DNA of 64,000 bases from the NCBI GenBank assembly GCA_018806985.1, contig JADANN010000439.1:127001-191000 (forward strand), written 5' to 3'. The position numbers and the translations under genes were made by a program. The notes beneath the pieces are model-generated. The model was not told where the DNA came from. It was given only the letters and a program-made list of their open reading frames with translations, and ran no database searches. The DNA comes from Angiostrongylus vasorum. Lineage: Eukaryota > Nematoda > Chromadorea > Rhabditida > Metastrongylidae. Of this stretch, positions 40,035 to 50,826 are shown piece after piece; position 1 is the stretch's first letter; every line of letters starts with the position of its first letter.

Positions 40035-40699
40035 TTGTTAGCAAACACGAGGTCTTTATTTAGTTGAAGCTGACGCTTCGGCAGTTCTCGCTTTCTTCAG
40101 AGCCTGGAAAGATACAGTGACATGCAATTCACTAAGCCAAACGCTTCAAAAACACATGCAGAAAAAATGAACATCTAAGTGGCAATCACATGGCCAACAG
40201 ATCCTCGAAAACCCACCGTTCATTACGTGCCTTCCACTGAGGAAGAACAGCTGATCAGAGTCGTCTATGGTCGATGAATGCACTTCCCCACATCAAAAGT
40301 CGATGCGAAGGTACGGGACGAGATCAAGTCTGATCACTCGGCATTCCTTCCTGCTTTCATTCTAGGGTTCTTGGCATTTATCCAGAAAGCCTCAAGGAGT
40401 TTGCACCCTGGTGTTTTGACATCCCTGTGCGACGATACTGACTTTAATATCAAAATCGTTTCCGCTGTTTTTGCACCCTGTGCGTCCCTAGTGGGGCATT
40501 GCCATCTACGTGTTCTTTTCTACAGATCTATAATGGTCTGTCCGTTTCGCCAATATATTCGTCTCCGTAAGTATTGCAATAAATCAGATATATCGTATCT
40601 AAACTCATGTAAACACTATTCCTGCCATAAGGACAAATTACACAATTTTGTGTTCCACATAGACGAACATATAGGCAGTTACGGCGGTCATATGGGCGG

Positions 40700-40700
<1 letters not shown>
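40035..40700 (-). mobile_element. Penelope-like locus 5
   Basis: The minus strand encodes, in broken frames, RLCGTQNCVICPYG, then SLDTIYLIYCNTYGDEYIGE and TDRPL, ahead of a decayed C-terminal tail and 3' noncoding end. The GIY-YIG signature (TIYLI, EYIGE) is visible. The 3' end carries a damaged hammerhead-like motif. The 5' side stops at a (TA)n tract. Confidence 0.78.
40068..40104 (-). ncRNA. Decayed hammerhead-like motif (PLE 5)
   Basis: GGCT, CTGAAGA, a weakened stem II, GAAGCGTC, AGCT. One core A is replaced by G, so activity is doubtful. Confidence 0.45.

Positions 40701-40781
<81 letters not shown>
40701..40781 (+). repeat. (TA)n microsatellite, about 80 bp
   Basis: Perfect TA repeat starting at the broken 5' side of PLE locus 5. 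Confidence 0.97.
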
Positions 40782-40783
<2 letters not shown>

Positions 40784-40867
40784 TGAGTGAATGTACATGC
40801 CTCCATATACAGAGCAAAAAATGATTGTATCACTATGGATAATCACTGGGTTAAATGCCGATGTGGC

Positions 40868-41058
40868 CTCTCCAGACCAATCCCGTTGATGGATGATTCC
40901 CGATGATCGATAGAATTAGCTGAGAGACGGACGAAACGAAGGACCTGCATGGTGTGGTGGTGAAAGCGTTAGCCCCGGAAAGGGTAATAGCGCGTTCGTT
41001 CCCCACAGCAGATACCTGATTAGCAGGTTCGGAGTTCTGCAAATATCTCAGCATCGTT
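40868..41058 (-). repeat. Repeat D, copy 3 (partial)
   Basis: Shares GAAACGAAGGACCTGCATGG, TGTGGTGGTGAA, AATAGCGCGTTCGTTCC and GCAAATATCTCAGCATCG with the other D copies. The GGACGCGATGG end is missing. Confidence 0.75.
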
Positions 41059-41290
41059 GGGATTCACTACGGATAATGTTGAAATAAATATTTTTTTGTT
41101 GAAATTCTTGCTGCATACCATCGTATGGTGTATTCCCATCTAAGGAATTTTCCTTAAAAACCCTTTTTTGAGATTATTTCGCAGTGATTCTTGAACGATT
41201 TTAAATAATGCTCCCAAAGAATAAGAATCTTTCCGCTTTGCATCATGACTTCATATTTGGACAGGAAAGATATAAAGGATGAAAGCATAA

Positions 41291-41552
41291 AGCTTTCGGC
41301 ATTGACCAATCGCCGAGGGATGCGCCATGCATTCGACTTCATTAAGTATCGTTGGAGGTGACTGAATGCATATAGGGCCTTTACAGTGATTCGCGGTGGC
41401 CTACCGACGTATCCAGCCACTGCTGCTATCCTCCCAGACACGTCTGGTACCAATTTGCCGATCCCGTATAGATGGAAGGTTTGGTGGGCTTTGGGCGTGG
41501 GGATCGATCTCGTGTATGGTAGGGTGCCTCGGAGCACTGCGCTACGCGACCT
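41291..41552 (-). mobile_element. SINE-A copy
   Basis: Nearly full length: tail GAGGGATGCGCCATGCATTC, body GTGATTCGCGGTGGCCTACC, central block TCTGGTACCAATTTGCCGAT, head GAGCACTGCGCTACGCGACC (plus-strand text). Confidence 0.85.
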
Positions 41553-42954
41553 TAGGAAAGGTATAAATCCAAAAAAATTTATTAAGAGATAAACCAGAAG
41601 CGAGCAGCCCGTAATACACAGTGTTTAGATGGTCCTCAAAGTTTCGGCACCAGAGACATGAGAGTTCATGGCGAAGAAGGTCGTCAGCATTCATCGTTAG
41701 TCGACGATGACCACCTGAAAGGTGCTAGTGAAAGTTGTTTCATTAAAAACAATTTGGCTAACTTTGAAATAACTTAGTGCAATGATCTTTAATTAGCTTT
41801 TAATTAGTTTTTTATTAGTGCAATAATATTCTGTCGGAAGATAAGGGAAAGGTGAAAATGATCGATGAATTATGAGATGTATGTATTGAACGTATGCCAG
41901 AAAGACACTCGTCAAACTATCTATTCTGCGCTTTTTTTAACACGGCCAAAATGACCCATTTCTCAGTCACAGTGTGAAGTTCAGCGAAGGCAGGATCCTA
42001 TACGACAGACGATGTTCAGTTCAGTGCGTAAACAGAAGCGAAACCCTTAAACACCTCTTAAAGTCGAATTCGCACCAAAACAGGGTTATGACAAGACTTT
42101 TCTTGTTTTTCAATGGATAGCATCATACAATACCGCGTGTCAGTAACTGCAACAGATTTTTGTAGCAAAGTACTGCCACGAAATGGAAAAAGTCCTGTAG
42201 AAGTTGCACCGCATGCATGCATAATTAGTCATAGGGAAAAGCCCATTATTCTTCTACAACAGCGCTTCAGCTCGCATTCACAACTGAAACTCCAGAAGTT
42301 GAATGAGTTTGAATACGAAGCCGTTGCTCATCCAACAATTCATTAAACGTCTTCTTAAACGAATATCACTGTTTTCAAGCACAAGTACAATTATTGCGTC
42401 GATACACGAATAATAAACAAAATATCGTTTCTCCTGTTTACTGTTTGTCACAATGACGGTAACTTGTTACCGGTTCTCTAAACACAATTGAAATACAGTA
42501 ACTGATCAGCTGATTTCTGGTTGCGATCAGGATATGGGGACAACCTAGAACAATTATCCCTAAGAATCCAGAGAGAACCTACTTAATCAATATCCAATGA
42601 TATTCACGAGTAAAAATAGAGATCCTGCCTCTACCGAATCTGGGCGTAAAGGCAGAATATTTTCGTGGGACGTGAATGCCAGGAGACGAGGCGCATATAA
42701 GAACTGATGACATTTGCACGGTGCATGAAGTCGAGACGTGATTATCCACAGTGAACAGTTTCAATAAATCAAGGACGATTGAATTCAAAGCATGTCCTTT
42801 ATCCGTTACCGCCGATAATTCTGGCACACACCTATTACAGATAATTTTAATCATGATGCTGTATGAAACTGCTTATCTCACAAAAGTCGATAAAACAGAA
42901 GAAAAACAGAACTTTATTCAATGGAAGATAAAGAAGTAAGCATACAGCACCTAG
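41553..42954. other. No supported gene
   Basis: Short frames on both strands and no repeat that I can define. Confidence 0.45.
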
Positions 42955-43212
42955 CAATCACTCAGGGATGCGCCATGCATTAGTCTCTATTCGTAGCAGC
43001 ATCATCGACGCGAATGAATACACATTGAGCCATACAACGACTTCAGTAGCCTATCCATATTTCAATAGTGTTTTTCCTATCCTTCTAGATAAGTCTGGTA
43101 CTAGATTGCCGACCGCAGAGTTATGACAGGAGTTAGGAGTTCATGGCTTGGCGTTGAGCTAATGCCCAAATGCGGTATTGTAGGACTACTCTAACTGCTG
43201 CGTTACAGGCAC
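42955..43212 (-). repeat. SINE-A copy, diverged
   Basis: CAGGGATGCGCCATGCATTA, AGATAAGTCTGGTACTAGAT and CTAACTGCTGCGTTACAGGC mark tail, central block and head. Confidence 0.65.
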
Positions 43213-43407
43213 CTTTGCACACGTATCATTCATAAAGGAAACCATTCTACTTTGGAAGCGCTAGGAGATGGAAAAAAAAGTTGAAAATGTAAACAAGATC
43301 CCTTCAATCGGAGAACCTTTTTAGCTCAATTATTTTTTAAATAAAGGTGATATATTCCACAAGTACAAGTATATACTACTACCTGTCTGAATGCAAAGCC
43401 ACAGCAG

Positions 43408-43722
43408 CTACAACCTGGAAACTTCATAGAAGCATTGAACAACGAAGTCGTCCCTACCAAATACACAGTGATCTTCCATAAATTGTAGAGTAACTTCACA
43501 ACTAGAATTCCATAGGTCAGCAACATCATCAGCAACATCAAGAGCACATACTGAAACTGGTCCAGAGATCGCACCATGAGAAATAAATGCTGGCACATTT
43601 AAACAGCGCAAAAAAAGACTTGTTCTACTGTCCGACTTATGCTCAGCTGAATGAAGTTCTTGTTGCCTCATTTGAGCGGATGCACCATTCAAGAATTTTC
43701 GACTCAATACAACAACGAACAC
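43408..43722 (-). other. Open frame of 104 codons, possible exon
   Basis: Minus-strand frame with PAFISHGAISGPVSVCALDV, DLWNSSCEVTLQFMEDHC and FVVQCFYEVS, followed by a possible donor TTCCAG|GTTGT. It is rich in Asp, Val and Cys and reads as protein-like, but the family is not recognised. The right part overlaps repeat F copy 2, which argues for a transposon relic. Confidence 0.22.
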
Positions 43723-43855
43723 ATGATATCAAGAAGATGAACAACTGTGGACATCGACAGGGGGATCATCTCATCGCCACTGAGGGAGATGAAGACGTCA
43801 AAAAATTACCCGAATAAATCTTTATCATTCTCGTGTTAGCTCAATAATCCAGAAG
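43676..43855 (+). repeat. Repeat F, copy 2
   Basis: Homologous to 26,150-26,325 and ending at CTCGTGTTAGCTCAATAATC. See copy 1. Confidence 0.55.
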
Positions 43856-44329
43856 GTGTACGGAGATCTCCAAATAATTGAGCAGTGTGTAATGGAGCAG
43901 AAGGTCAACATCATGGAAAACTTAGTTCAGGACTGAGCAGAAGGAAGGAAGGAGCCTGCCTACCTCACAACAGCAAAGGCGATGTAGCGAAGAAAACAAG
44001 GCGCCGCAGCCTCCGTACTCACCTATTCAACTTTATGACTCTTGCTGTCGTAAAGTACGTCTCGGAAATCTGAGTCGTGTGTCTGCAGAATGAAAAATGA
44101 CTTATTAAAAACGCAACATTGAAACGACGCTGGTAGGAATATCCACTAAAGTGAGAAAGCGAAGGGGAGGGAAAGGGAAAAGAAAACGGAAGAATCCCCT
44201 TCTTTGATCGGCAACGCCGTGTTGTACTCACGTGGAACGGCCAGGTGATGAATTTTGAGTACCAAGCTGGACACGAGCCGTTAGCAGCTAATCCCTTGAG
44301 GGGTTGTAAGTACACAGCACGGAGACAAC
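43856..44329. other. No confident gene
   Basis: Both strands are partly open around 44,200-44,300, including the plus-strand TWNGQVMNFEYQAGHEPLAA. No splice-consistent model can be fixed. Confidence 0.35.
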
Positions 44330-44545
44330 CAACTGGACAAGTGGGAAGTACTCACGAGGATCTTGGAGAGAGAATATGATAGCCAATAAGTCCCTTAAGC
44401 AGCAAAAAATCTACTGGGGATGTTTGGCACTTAGTGAAAGATCAAGGGGACTTCACTGGCTCACATTCGAATCTTTCGACAATTAACGGGAAGACAGGTG
44501 ACACAAGTGATGTATGGGCGGCTTGAATCTCCGACAAATAACTAG
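44330..44545 (+). repeat. Repeat E, copy 1 (diverged)
   Basis: Loosely matches 55,435-55,690: AATCTACTGGGG, GGGGACTTCACTGGC, ATTCGA..CGACA and GACAGGTGACACAAGTGATG occur in the same order. The alignment is weak and was done by eye. Confidence 0.35.
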
Positions 44546-47500
44546 TCAAAGTTTTTCATCAATATTCATCAAAAAATTGATAAAGATTGAAATTTAGATA
44601 AGTTGGAGATTTTTTCATAACTATGAAATGAATGAAATCGTTGATGGTAGGACACGCTGTAATTATGAAGGACAAACGAAAATTGTAGAAGAAGAACAAA
44701 ACGTTTCTGCTAAAGTGAAACTCTATAAACTTACGCTGTATCATGTCAGCCCCACTCGAAGTTCTTTAGCTTCCTTGTCAGACTCTCTTATAACAAAACC
44801 TTTTCATTTGAATAGGCAGCATTCATTTGACTTGCATATAACTTTTTCACTATTTGCATTTAATTAATTGGAGGTTATTTATAACGTGCCTTTCACATAC
44901 TGAGGCAGAGACCCTCCGCTAAGTTACTTGCCGTGTTCCGAATACTAATCCAGAAACTCCGAGCAAATCGGTATCATTTGTAATAGATGCTGCATATTAT
45001 TATTTGTGTGTCTAAGAGTCTTCGAAAAGTTCCATTTAGCTCAGAACATGCTAGTGCTTTCTGCAATAAAAATATAGAGGATTCCTCAGATGATCATCAG
45101 CAAATAGCTTCATTTAGCAGAAACTCGCATGGAGTGGATTAGCAAGCCTTCCCTTTCTGCAAGATCGACAAATTAGTACCAGATTTATTCACGAAGGTAA
45201 GAAACTGAACTGATAGATCGGTAAGACTACCATAACTAACTTTACAGTCCAAATATGCATTAATGTCACCTCTACGATATGTAATGAAGGGGAATATTTC
45301 GCGCATCCCTTGAGAATTGATCGAAGCCTTTATCCTTTTTATCTGCTTTTGGACATAGGAGAAGGAAATAGGGAAGAACTGATATAGTTTAAAGTGGAAC
45401 TGAAAGTCCTCATCGATTGGTGACCGTAGGTGGAAAACATCTCAGTACAATGAACGCTAACGAGCACATTACTCGACTTGAAGAGTTGACATAAGTATAT
45501 GGGTACTGTGCTTTACGACAAAGCTATACGGACGCTAATATTTCACCCACCTCCTGATCAAATAGATTTTCGTTAAAATAAGAGAACACATCCACAAATA
45601 CTAGAGAAAGGAAAACTAGCTTATAGAAAGGATGGATGACGTGACTTAATAAAAAGAAAAATAAAACGAGTCTCTTCCATCAACAGTACGGTAATTGGTA
45701 GAAATAGTCACTATCCCTAATCACTTTTGCAGGTGTGCATCGACAAGTAAGCCATTTTTTATTTTTTCTTAGCACAATGCGTAGCTCTCCCTAGAACCGT
45801 AGGATGGCGAATGGTTTGATTGACTGCATGTCTTAGCATATGTCAAACGAATCGACCAGGTGTTCTCATTAATGCCATCTTATCTTATCACACTACAATG
45901 CACTATTTACTCCATATTTTAGTTACAATTTAGGCACGGACCGCACACTTGGAGGACTCTACTCCCCCAAACCCTCCAGGGTCGGCTGGTTTGTATTAGA
46001 ATGTCTGGACGGATTAAAATATTAGCTAGATGCACTGCTAAGCCTCTATTGTACGAAATAAAAATGCATTCGCTCAGCTCTACGACGGACGAATGGGAAC
46101 CAATGCATGGTGTATCAAGAAAAGAATGACCAACGCTGAGCGCTTAATCCTGTGTTAGAACTATTTTCTTATATAGAAGTAGTATTTGAGTAATAATTGT
46201 AATGACAACAATAATAATGATGATAATAATAATAGTATTGGCGGTTCAAATCGCTTACGAACAAAAAAACTCGTCTAGGATAGTTTTCTCTTTTTCAAGC
46301 TTAGTGCTCCCTCTAAGTGTCACTAGCACCATAAACTGAGCATGAAGTTGCAGAAAACGATAAAAGAAAGAGAGTAGAAACTTTCACGCGTGTCATTTAT
46401 TCGATATGTTAACCAGAAGACGAAAATGGGAAACTAAAAAAGGAGGAAAGTCGCTGTAACTCATCCTACTCTAACGACTAGAAGAATAAAAAAATAGACG
46501 AGCCGAAAATAGAGCTAGTTAAGTTCCAAATTAAACTTCCAAATTCTATGAGAAAAAAAAGGATGACTGAAGGGAAATGAAGAGAAACGAAGATGAACGA
46601 GGCATTTTAGAGGAGGAAAAAAGTGGGGAGAACAGAAAGAACAGCGATTTATGCACGTGCTGAGTGGAATAGGTGTAATCAATCACCTGTTGAAAAAATG
46701 AATCCGTGATTTACGTAATCAAATGCGTTGACTGAAAAAATATCCGTAAAATTCGCTGAATTACAAGTTTGTCTAAAAGCGACTAGAGGCCTCCTCTATG
46801 GAATAGGCGCTCTTATTTTCTGCAAACGACTTAACTATACTGAGTAAGACGATTACCGTTCCCCAGCAATCGTCTCGGCAAAGTAAGCTTAACTATTGCA
46901 CTGCCAAAAAACCACTGAGAATCCCAGAAAATGGAAGATGCAATAAATTCACTATGAGAACAACACGAGAGACCCAGATCTGATTAAAGTGAGCAAGTAA
47001 ACAGAGTGTAACTACATTTTCCGGATCCCATCACAGCGAATGCCGAACGAGCCTCTAAAACCGACAAATAAAGTGGTAAAAAACTGTTGGAATAAATGCG
47101 ATGGGACTCGGGGTTATGGGACAAGTTCACATTGAAATTATTTTCAATTAAAGTCTCCACCAGATTATCTTACTAAATAAAACCGACATAGTAGGCGGAA
47201 ATTCGGATGAAATTACTGGTAACTTACTACCTTATATCTTTTAAGTTAAGGAAGAGAGAGCACAGGAGAAAAACATTGAGAGAGAAAATGGGAAAAAGTC
47301 TGAAGATACTATGTGTAAAGCAGAGTCTCTGCTCCCACAACGTGATGAAGTTGGCATATCCAATGTATAGAACATGTACTTTTTGTTGAAAGACGATCCC
47401 CTCAATAATTTACCACATCACTTGGTCTCATAGCCACCATCAGTCAAATTCAATCTTCCAGAAACTTCTGCTGTGTAGTTCATATTTCTCATATGCTTTA

Positions 47501-48004
47501 CTTCTATCCGTAAGCCATGAAATGGAAGACCACTCAATTTGCGCTCTCATCTCTTTTTAATCTTTGAATCTCTTTGACCTAACAACAGAAAGCAACACTG
47601 CTTTTGCCAAAATCCACGCAAAGTTTTATGTTTATTCTCAAGGAACTGCCACAAATGTTGGATCGTCCACATGAAAAATCCCGATGGGATGAGCTCCCGA
47701 TCTCTTTTTGCGTCTGAAACACTTTTTATATTCCGCATGTTCGTAAGCTATGCTTACATGCATTGAAGCAGTACTCTGAATGCGGATTCGGATAAAAATC
47801 TTAAACAAATAAATGGCTCGGACCCAACTTGGGATTTGTTTCAGCGAAGAAAAAAACCTGGTGAACTCATACGTGGGTTTTAACCACCAAAACAGCGAAA
47901 TAAAGGGCATCTTTGTTTAACAGCGTAATAACCAAGAAAATGAACGTTTAGAAAAGAATGAATTTGTCATAACAGAAACTCAGAATCATTTTAAACTGCT
48001 AACA
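44546..48004. other. No supported gene; SINE remnants
   Basis: A SINE-A remnant (plus) lies at about 45,135-45,345 (GATCGACAAATTAGTACCAG, AATATTTCGCGCATCCCTTG) and a weak SINE-B-like stretch near 45,930-46,100 (CCCTCCAGGGTCGGCTGGTT). A short AAT-rich tract lies at 46,193-46,240. The minus frame ending near 47,640 is followed closely by AATAAA, but I cannot place it in a gene. Confidence 0.4.
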
Positions 48005-48029
48005 TCTGGAACAACTACGGTAATGACTT

Positions 48030-48480
48030 GCACTTAAAGAACTCCCAGTGAAACAGGAAGCTTCAATAGTACTTGACGATGCGAGTGAAGAAAACCAAAC
48101 GCAACCTTTTGAATCGAGGGAGACGACAGCAACTAAGCAGTTTTCTTCAAAATATACTGTCATGGCAGAAGTAGAGATGCCCTTAGCACGAGTTTTGCCA
48201 TGCACATAGATTCCTTTACGAAATTAATGACCCGAATCGGAAGTCTATGTCTTAAAAGCAGTGGAAAAAATATTGGCTATAACCATGGAGAGCATTCTCT
48301 GTCTCCTTATGCACCTTCTTTGCACTATCCGCCAATTGATTTCCAACAGAACACTTACACACTTGTTTGCAACCAGCTGGAAAACTTTTTGCAATGTCTG
48401 CCTTTTCGTGCAAGCAGCCTACACCTTTGTAAGAACGTGTGGTTAAAGAATGCTTTGTAATCTCTTTAGGTGTTAACACC
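48030..48480 (+). other. Possible coding remnant, plus strand
   Basis: Without needing an ATG, the plus strand at 48,036-48,206 reads KELPVKQEASIVLDDASEEN, then ESRETTATKQFSSKYTVMAE, which looks like real protein. The next 250 bp are open in another frame and have a good donor (ACCTTT|GTAAGAA near 48,430) and a good acceptor (AATCTCTTTAG near 48,469). The opposite strand is also open. I cannot assemble a consistent gene, so it may be a decayed exon pair. Confidence 0.25.
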
Positions 48481-48556
48481 CGGAAACTTGTCAAAGGTTA
48501 GGTTACAAAGAGTGAGGATCTCCTATAAGAGTCCATATCTAGTATTTCATCCAACA

Positions 48557-48890
48557 GTTAACCGGCTCATCGTGTCTGGGAGGTGCTCCTGGGTGTCGGG
48601 CTGTTATTCACAGCGGGGGGAATCATCCACCCAGCAAGGTCTCCCAAGCTGATAAGGAGTCCCATGTTTCCATAAGGAAACCCAGCTAAGAATAAACCAA
48701 TACTACGATCCAGCACCGCCATGATAACAAACTAGTCGAGTGGTGGCTAATCTCCCTCTGATCAACATGGGCTATGACTGCCTGACTGTCTGTGGTGGTG
48801 ACGACCTGGGGCAGACTTTGGCTACGCTGACTTCGGGACTCCAGGGAAATACAGTGGCTAAGCCAGCAAAACTCCGAAAAAGTGGAATTT
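48557..48890 (-). repeat. Repeat C, copy 5
   Basis: The reverse of repeat C with internal changes: TGGGAGGTGCTCCTGGGTGT, GTGACGACCTGGGGCAGACT, AAACTCCGAAAAAGTGG. The far left end is partly replaced. Confidence 0.8.
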
Positions 48891-48950
48891 ATGCTGAGGC
48901 CCGCACATCCAGTGGAAACAGGCGATCAAAGTATCGAATTAAGTGAGTAT
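48891..48950 (+). repeat. RTE-like 3' tail fragment
   Basis: GGCGATCAAAGTATCGAATT then AAG matches the 3' end of the RTE-like copy near 55,205-55,235 (GGCCATCAAAGTATCCAAAT). It sits next to repeat C copy 5. Confidence 0.5.
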
Positions 48951-50482
48951 TCAGCATATTTAGTATTAGTATTTAATAATTCATATTATCAGAAGGCTTC
49001 TCGGTGACGTTGGAATGGACGTGAGAAACTTCTAGTGAAAGTGACCCAACGAAGTAAACCAGGTCATTGTAATGGAAGGTTTACTTAACCGATGTCGCCG
49101 GTGTTTCAAAGTTTTACATAGGATGGTTTTGGATACCACTCTCTCCATTGCAGAGGATTTTTCCAAAGAAAAGCAGCGGAAATCAAAAAGAAAAAATATT
49201 GAAGTCATCGAAAATGGAGGTGAATTTTCTAACTGTTTTGGTCGGCTTTTAAGAAGATATCGTTAACCATGAGAGAAAAAACAATTGAAAAGAAAATTGA
49301 GAAATCCGACTCATACAGCATTTTGACGATGCTACTCATGTGGAAGCTCACACAGAAACTTAAGATCAAGAGGATGTATCTGTCGAAGAACTTTAGCTGA
49401 TACATAGACATCCAGCTGCATGATGTAGACACCAACTGACGTTGGAGCTTGCAAAGCTTTGCAGCGAAGCGATAAAAAAGTGTCGAAAAAAGCTTATTGC
49501 TAATACTGGCGTAGCGCCTGGTCGAATCCATTATCTATGAAAGCAAGATGACCTGTACTTTGATAATACAGCAAACTATCACCGCACCAAAGTCGTTCAC
49601 TACTTGTATTGGAGATCCCTCGACGACTGTTTCCGCTTCCATTCCCACTGTGTCGACAGAACATATATTCAGTTTTTATTTCATATTGTTTTACGCTTAT
49701 GTTCATGCTCACTGTTTGGATCCCAGCACTTTTTGCAATCGATTCTATTTCTATCCGTCATCCACCGGGGTCTTCGAACTTCTTGCTTATCCTTTCGGCT
49801 GCTGCTCCAGAATTGTCGTCTTCGTTATGGATGCTATTAAACGCTACTTGAAGCCCATTCTCCCTAGAGTCCTGAGACGGCTGGGCAACAGCGCTCCCAT
49901 TTGGACTGCAGGAAGTGAATCGTCCACAGAGAAATTTGGAACAAATTCTCCTGCTCCTGATGAGAGGTTTGCTGCACTTGAAAAAAGATAGAACTAGCAT
50001 TGTGCTTTGTGAACAACAACACCACCGCCTTCGAGCTGACCTACAAAATCAGTACCCTCCTTGGATTCCGTCTCAACATCATATCTCACTCGTTACGACT
50101 CACTGAACCTCCAGTCTGCACAGGACCGGGTCAGAACACGAGGAACACCAGGTCTTAGACATTAGAAACACCGGCTGAGTTCTCCAGAAATTACTTGTAA
50201 GAGTGCAGCGTTCTTTCCCTAACAGAAAACAAGATCGACCAATTTGTCCCACGAAATAGAACATCTGCACAACATCAGTAACAACTACTCAACTTAGTTG
50301 TCGCCTACTCTCCCGAATCCATTTATCTGGCCTTTGATTTTACTGTAACAGTGGTCATTTGATTCAGGCACAAACGTTAGCTTCAAAATTCTGGAAGAGC
50401 TTCACGATTATGCATGGACAAGCACTACCAAAAGAATTGGAATGATCACGTGAACGACGAAGATGAAGCCACATACACATCG
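48951..50482. other. No supported gene
   Basis: This lies downstream of the laminin poly(A) signal. Frames overlap on both strands at 49,550-49,990 and none has a recognisable motif. I see nothing to annotate. Confidence 0.45.
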
Positions 50483-50488
50483 TTTATT
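50483..50488 (-). terminator. Poly(A) signal of the laminin gene
   Basis: AATAAA on the minus strand, about 205 bases after the stop codon, with no closer canonical hexamer seen. It would end a short 3' UTR. Confidence 0.55.
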
Positions 50489-50689
50489 TAGGATAACTCA
50501 TAAAAAAAAAGAAATGAAAACGGATAATCATCAAGGTTTGAAAGCCTGGTTGAGGAGACAAATAGGAAGAACTTACAAATCAATAGAGCCTAAAGGGATC
50601 AAATGGTTTTGCGTGTATATGGAAGAACAATAGCGATGGATTAAACGTGTGCACAAAGTGCAATAAACAAAACTACGAGCGAAAATCAG

Positions 50690-50826
50690 TCAGTCCAAAT
50701 GACATTCTTGCTTGTTGACATCTCCATAGATGTCTAATTTGGACACATCGAGTTGTTTCTTCTTTCTAGATTTGTCCTTCTTACTAGTTCCCAAGTTCAT
50801 TATACGCATACAACCCACATACGGTT
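50690..50826 (-). CDS. Laminin alpha exon 16 (LG5 end, stop)
   Basis: Encodes EPYVGCMRIMNLGTSKKDKS, the basic SRKKKQLDVSK and the end VNKQECHLD, then TGA. The two cysteines close the LG5 pair. Acceptor GAATTTCAG. It was found only by phase-guided reading, as it has no start codon. Confidence 0.92.
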
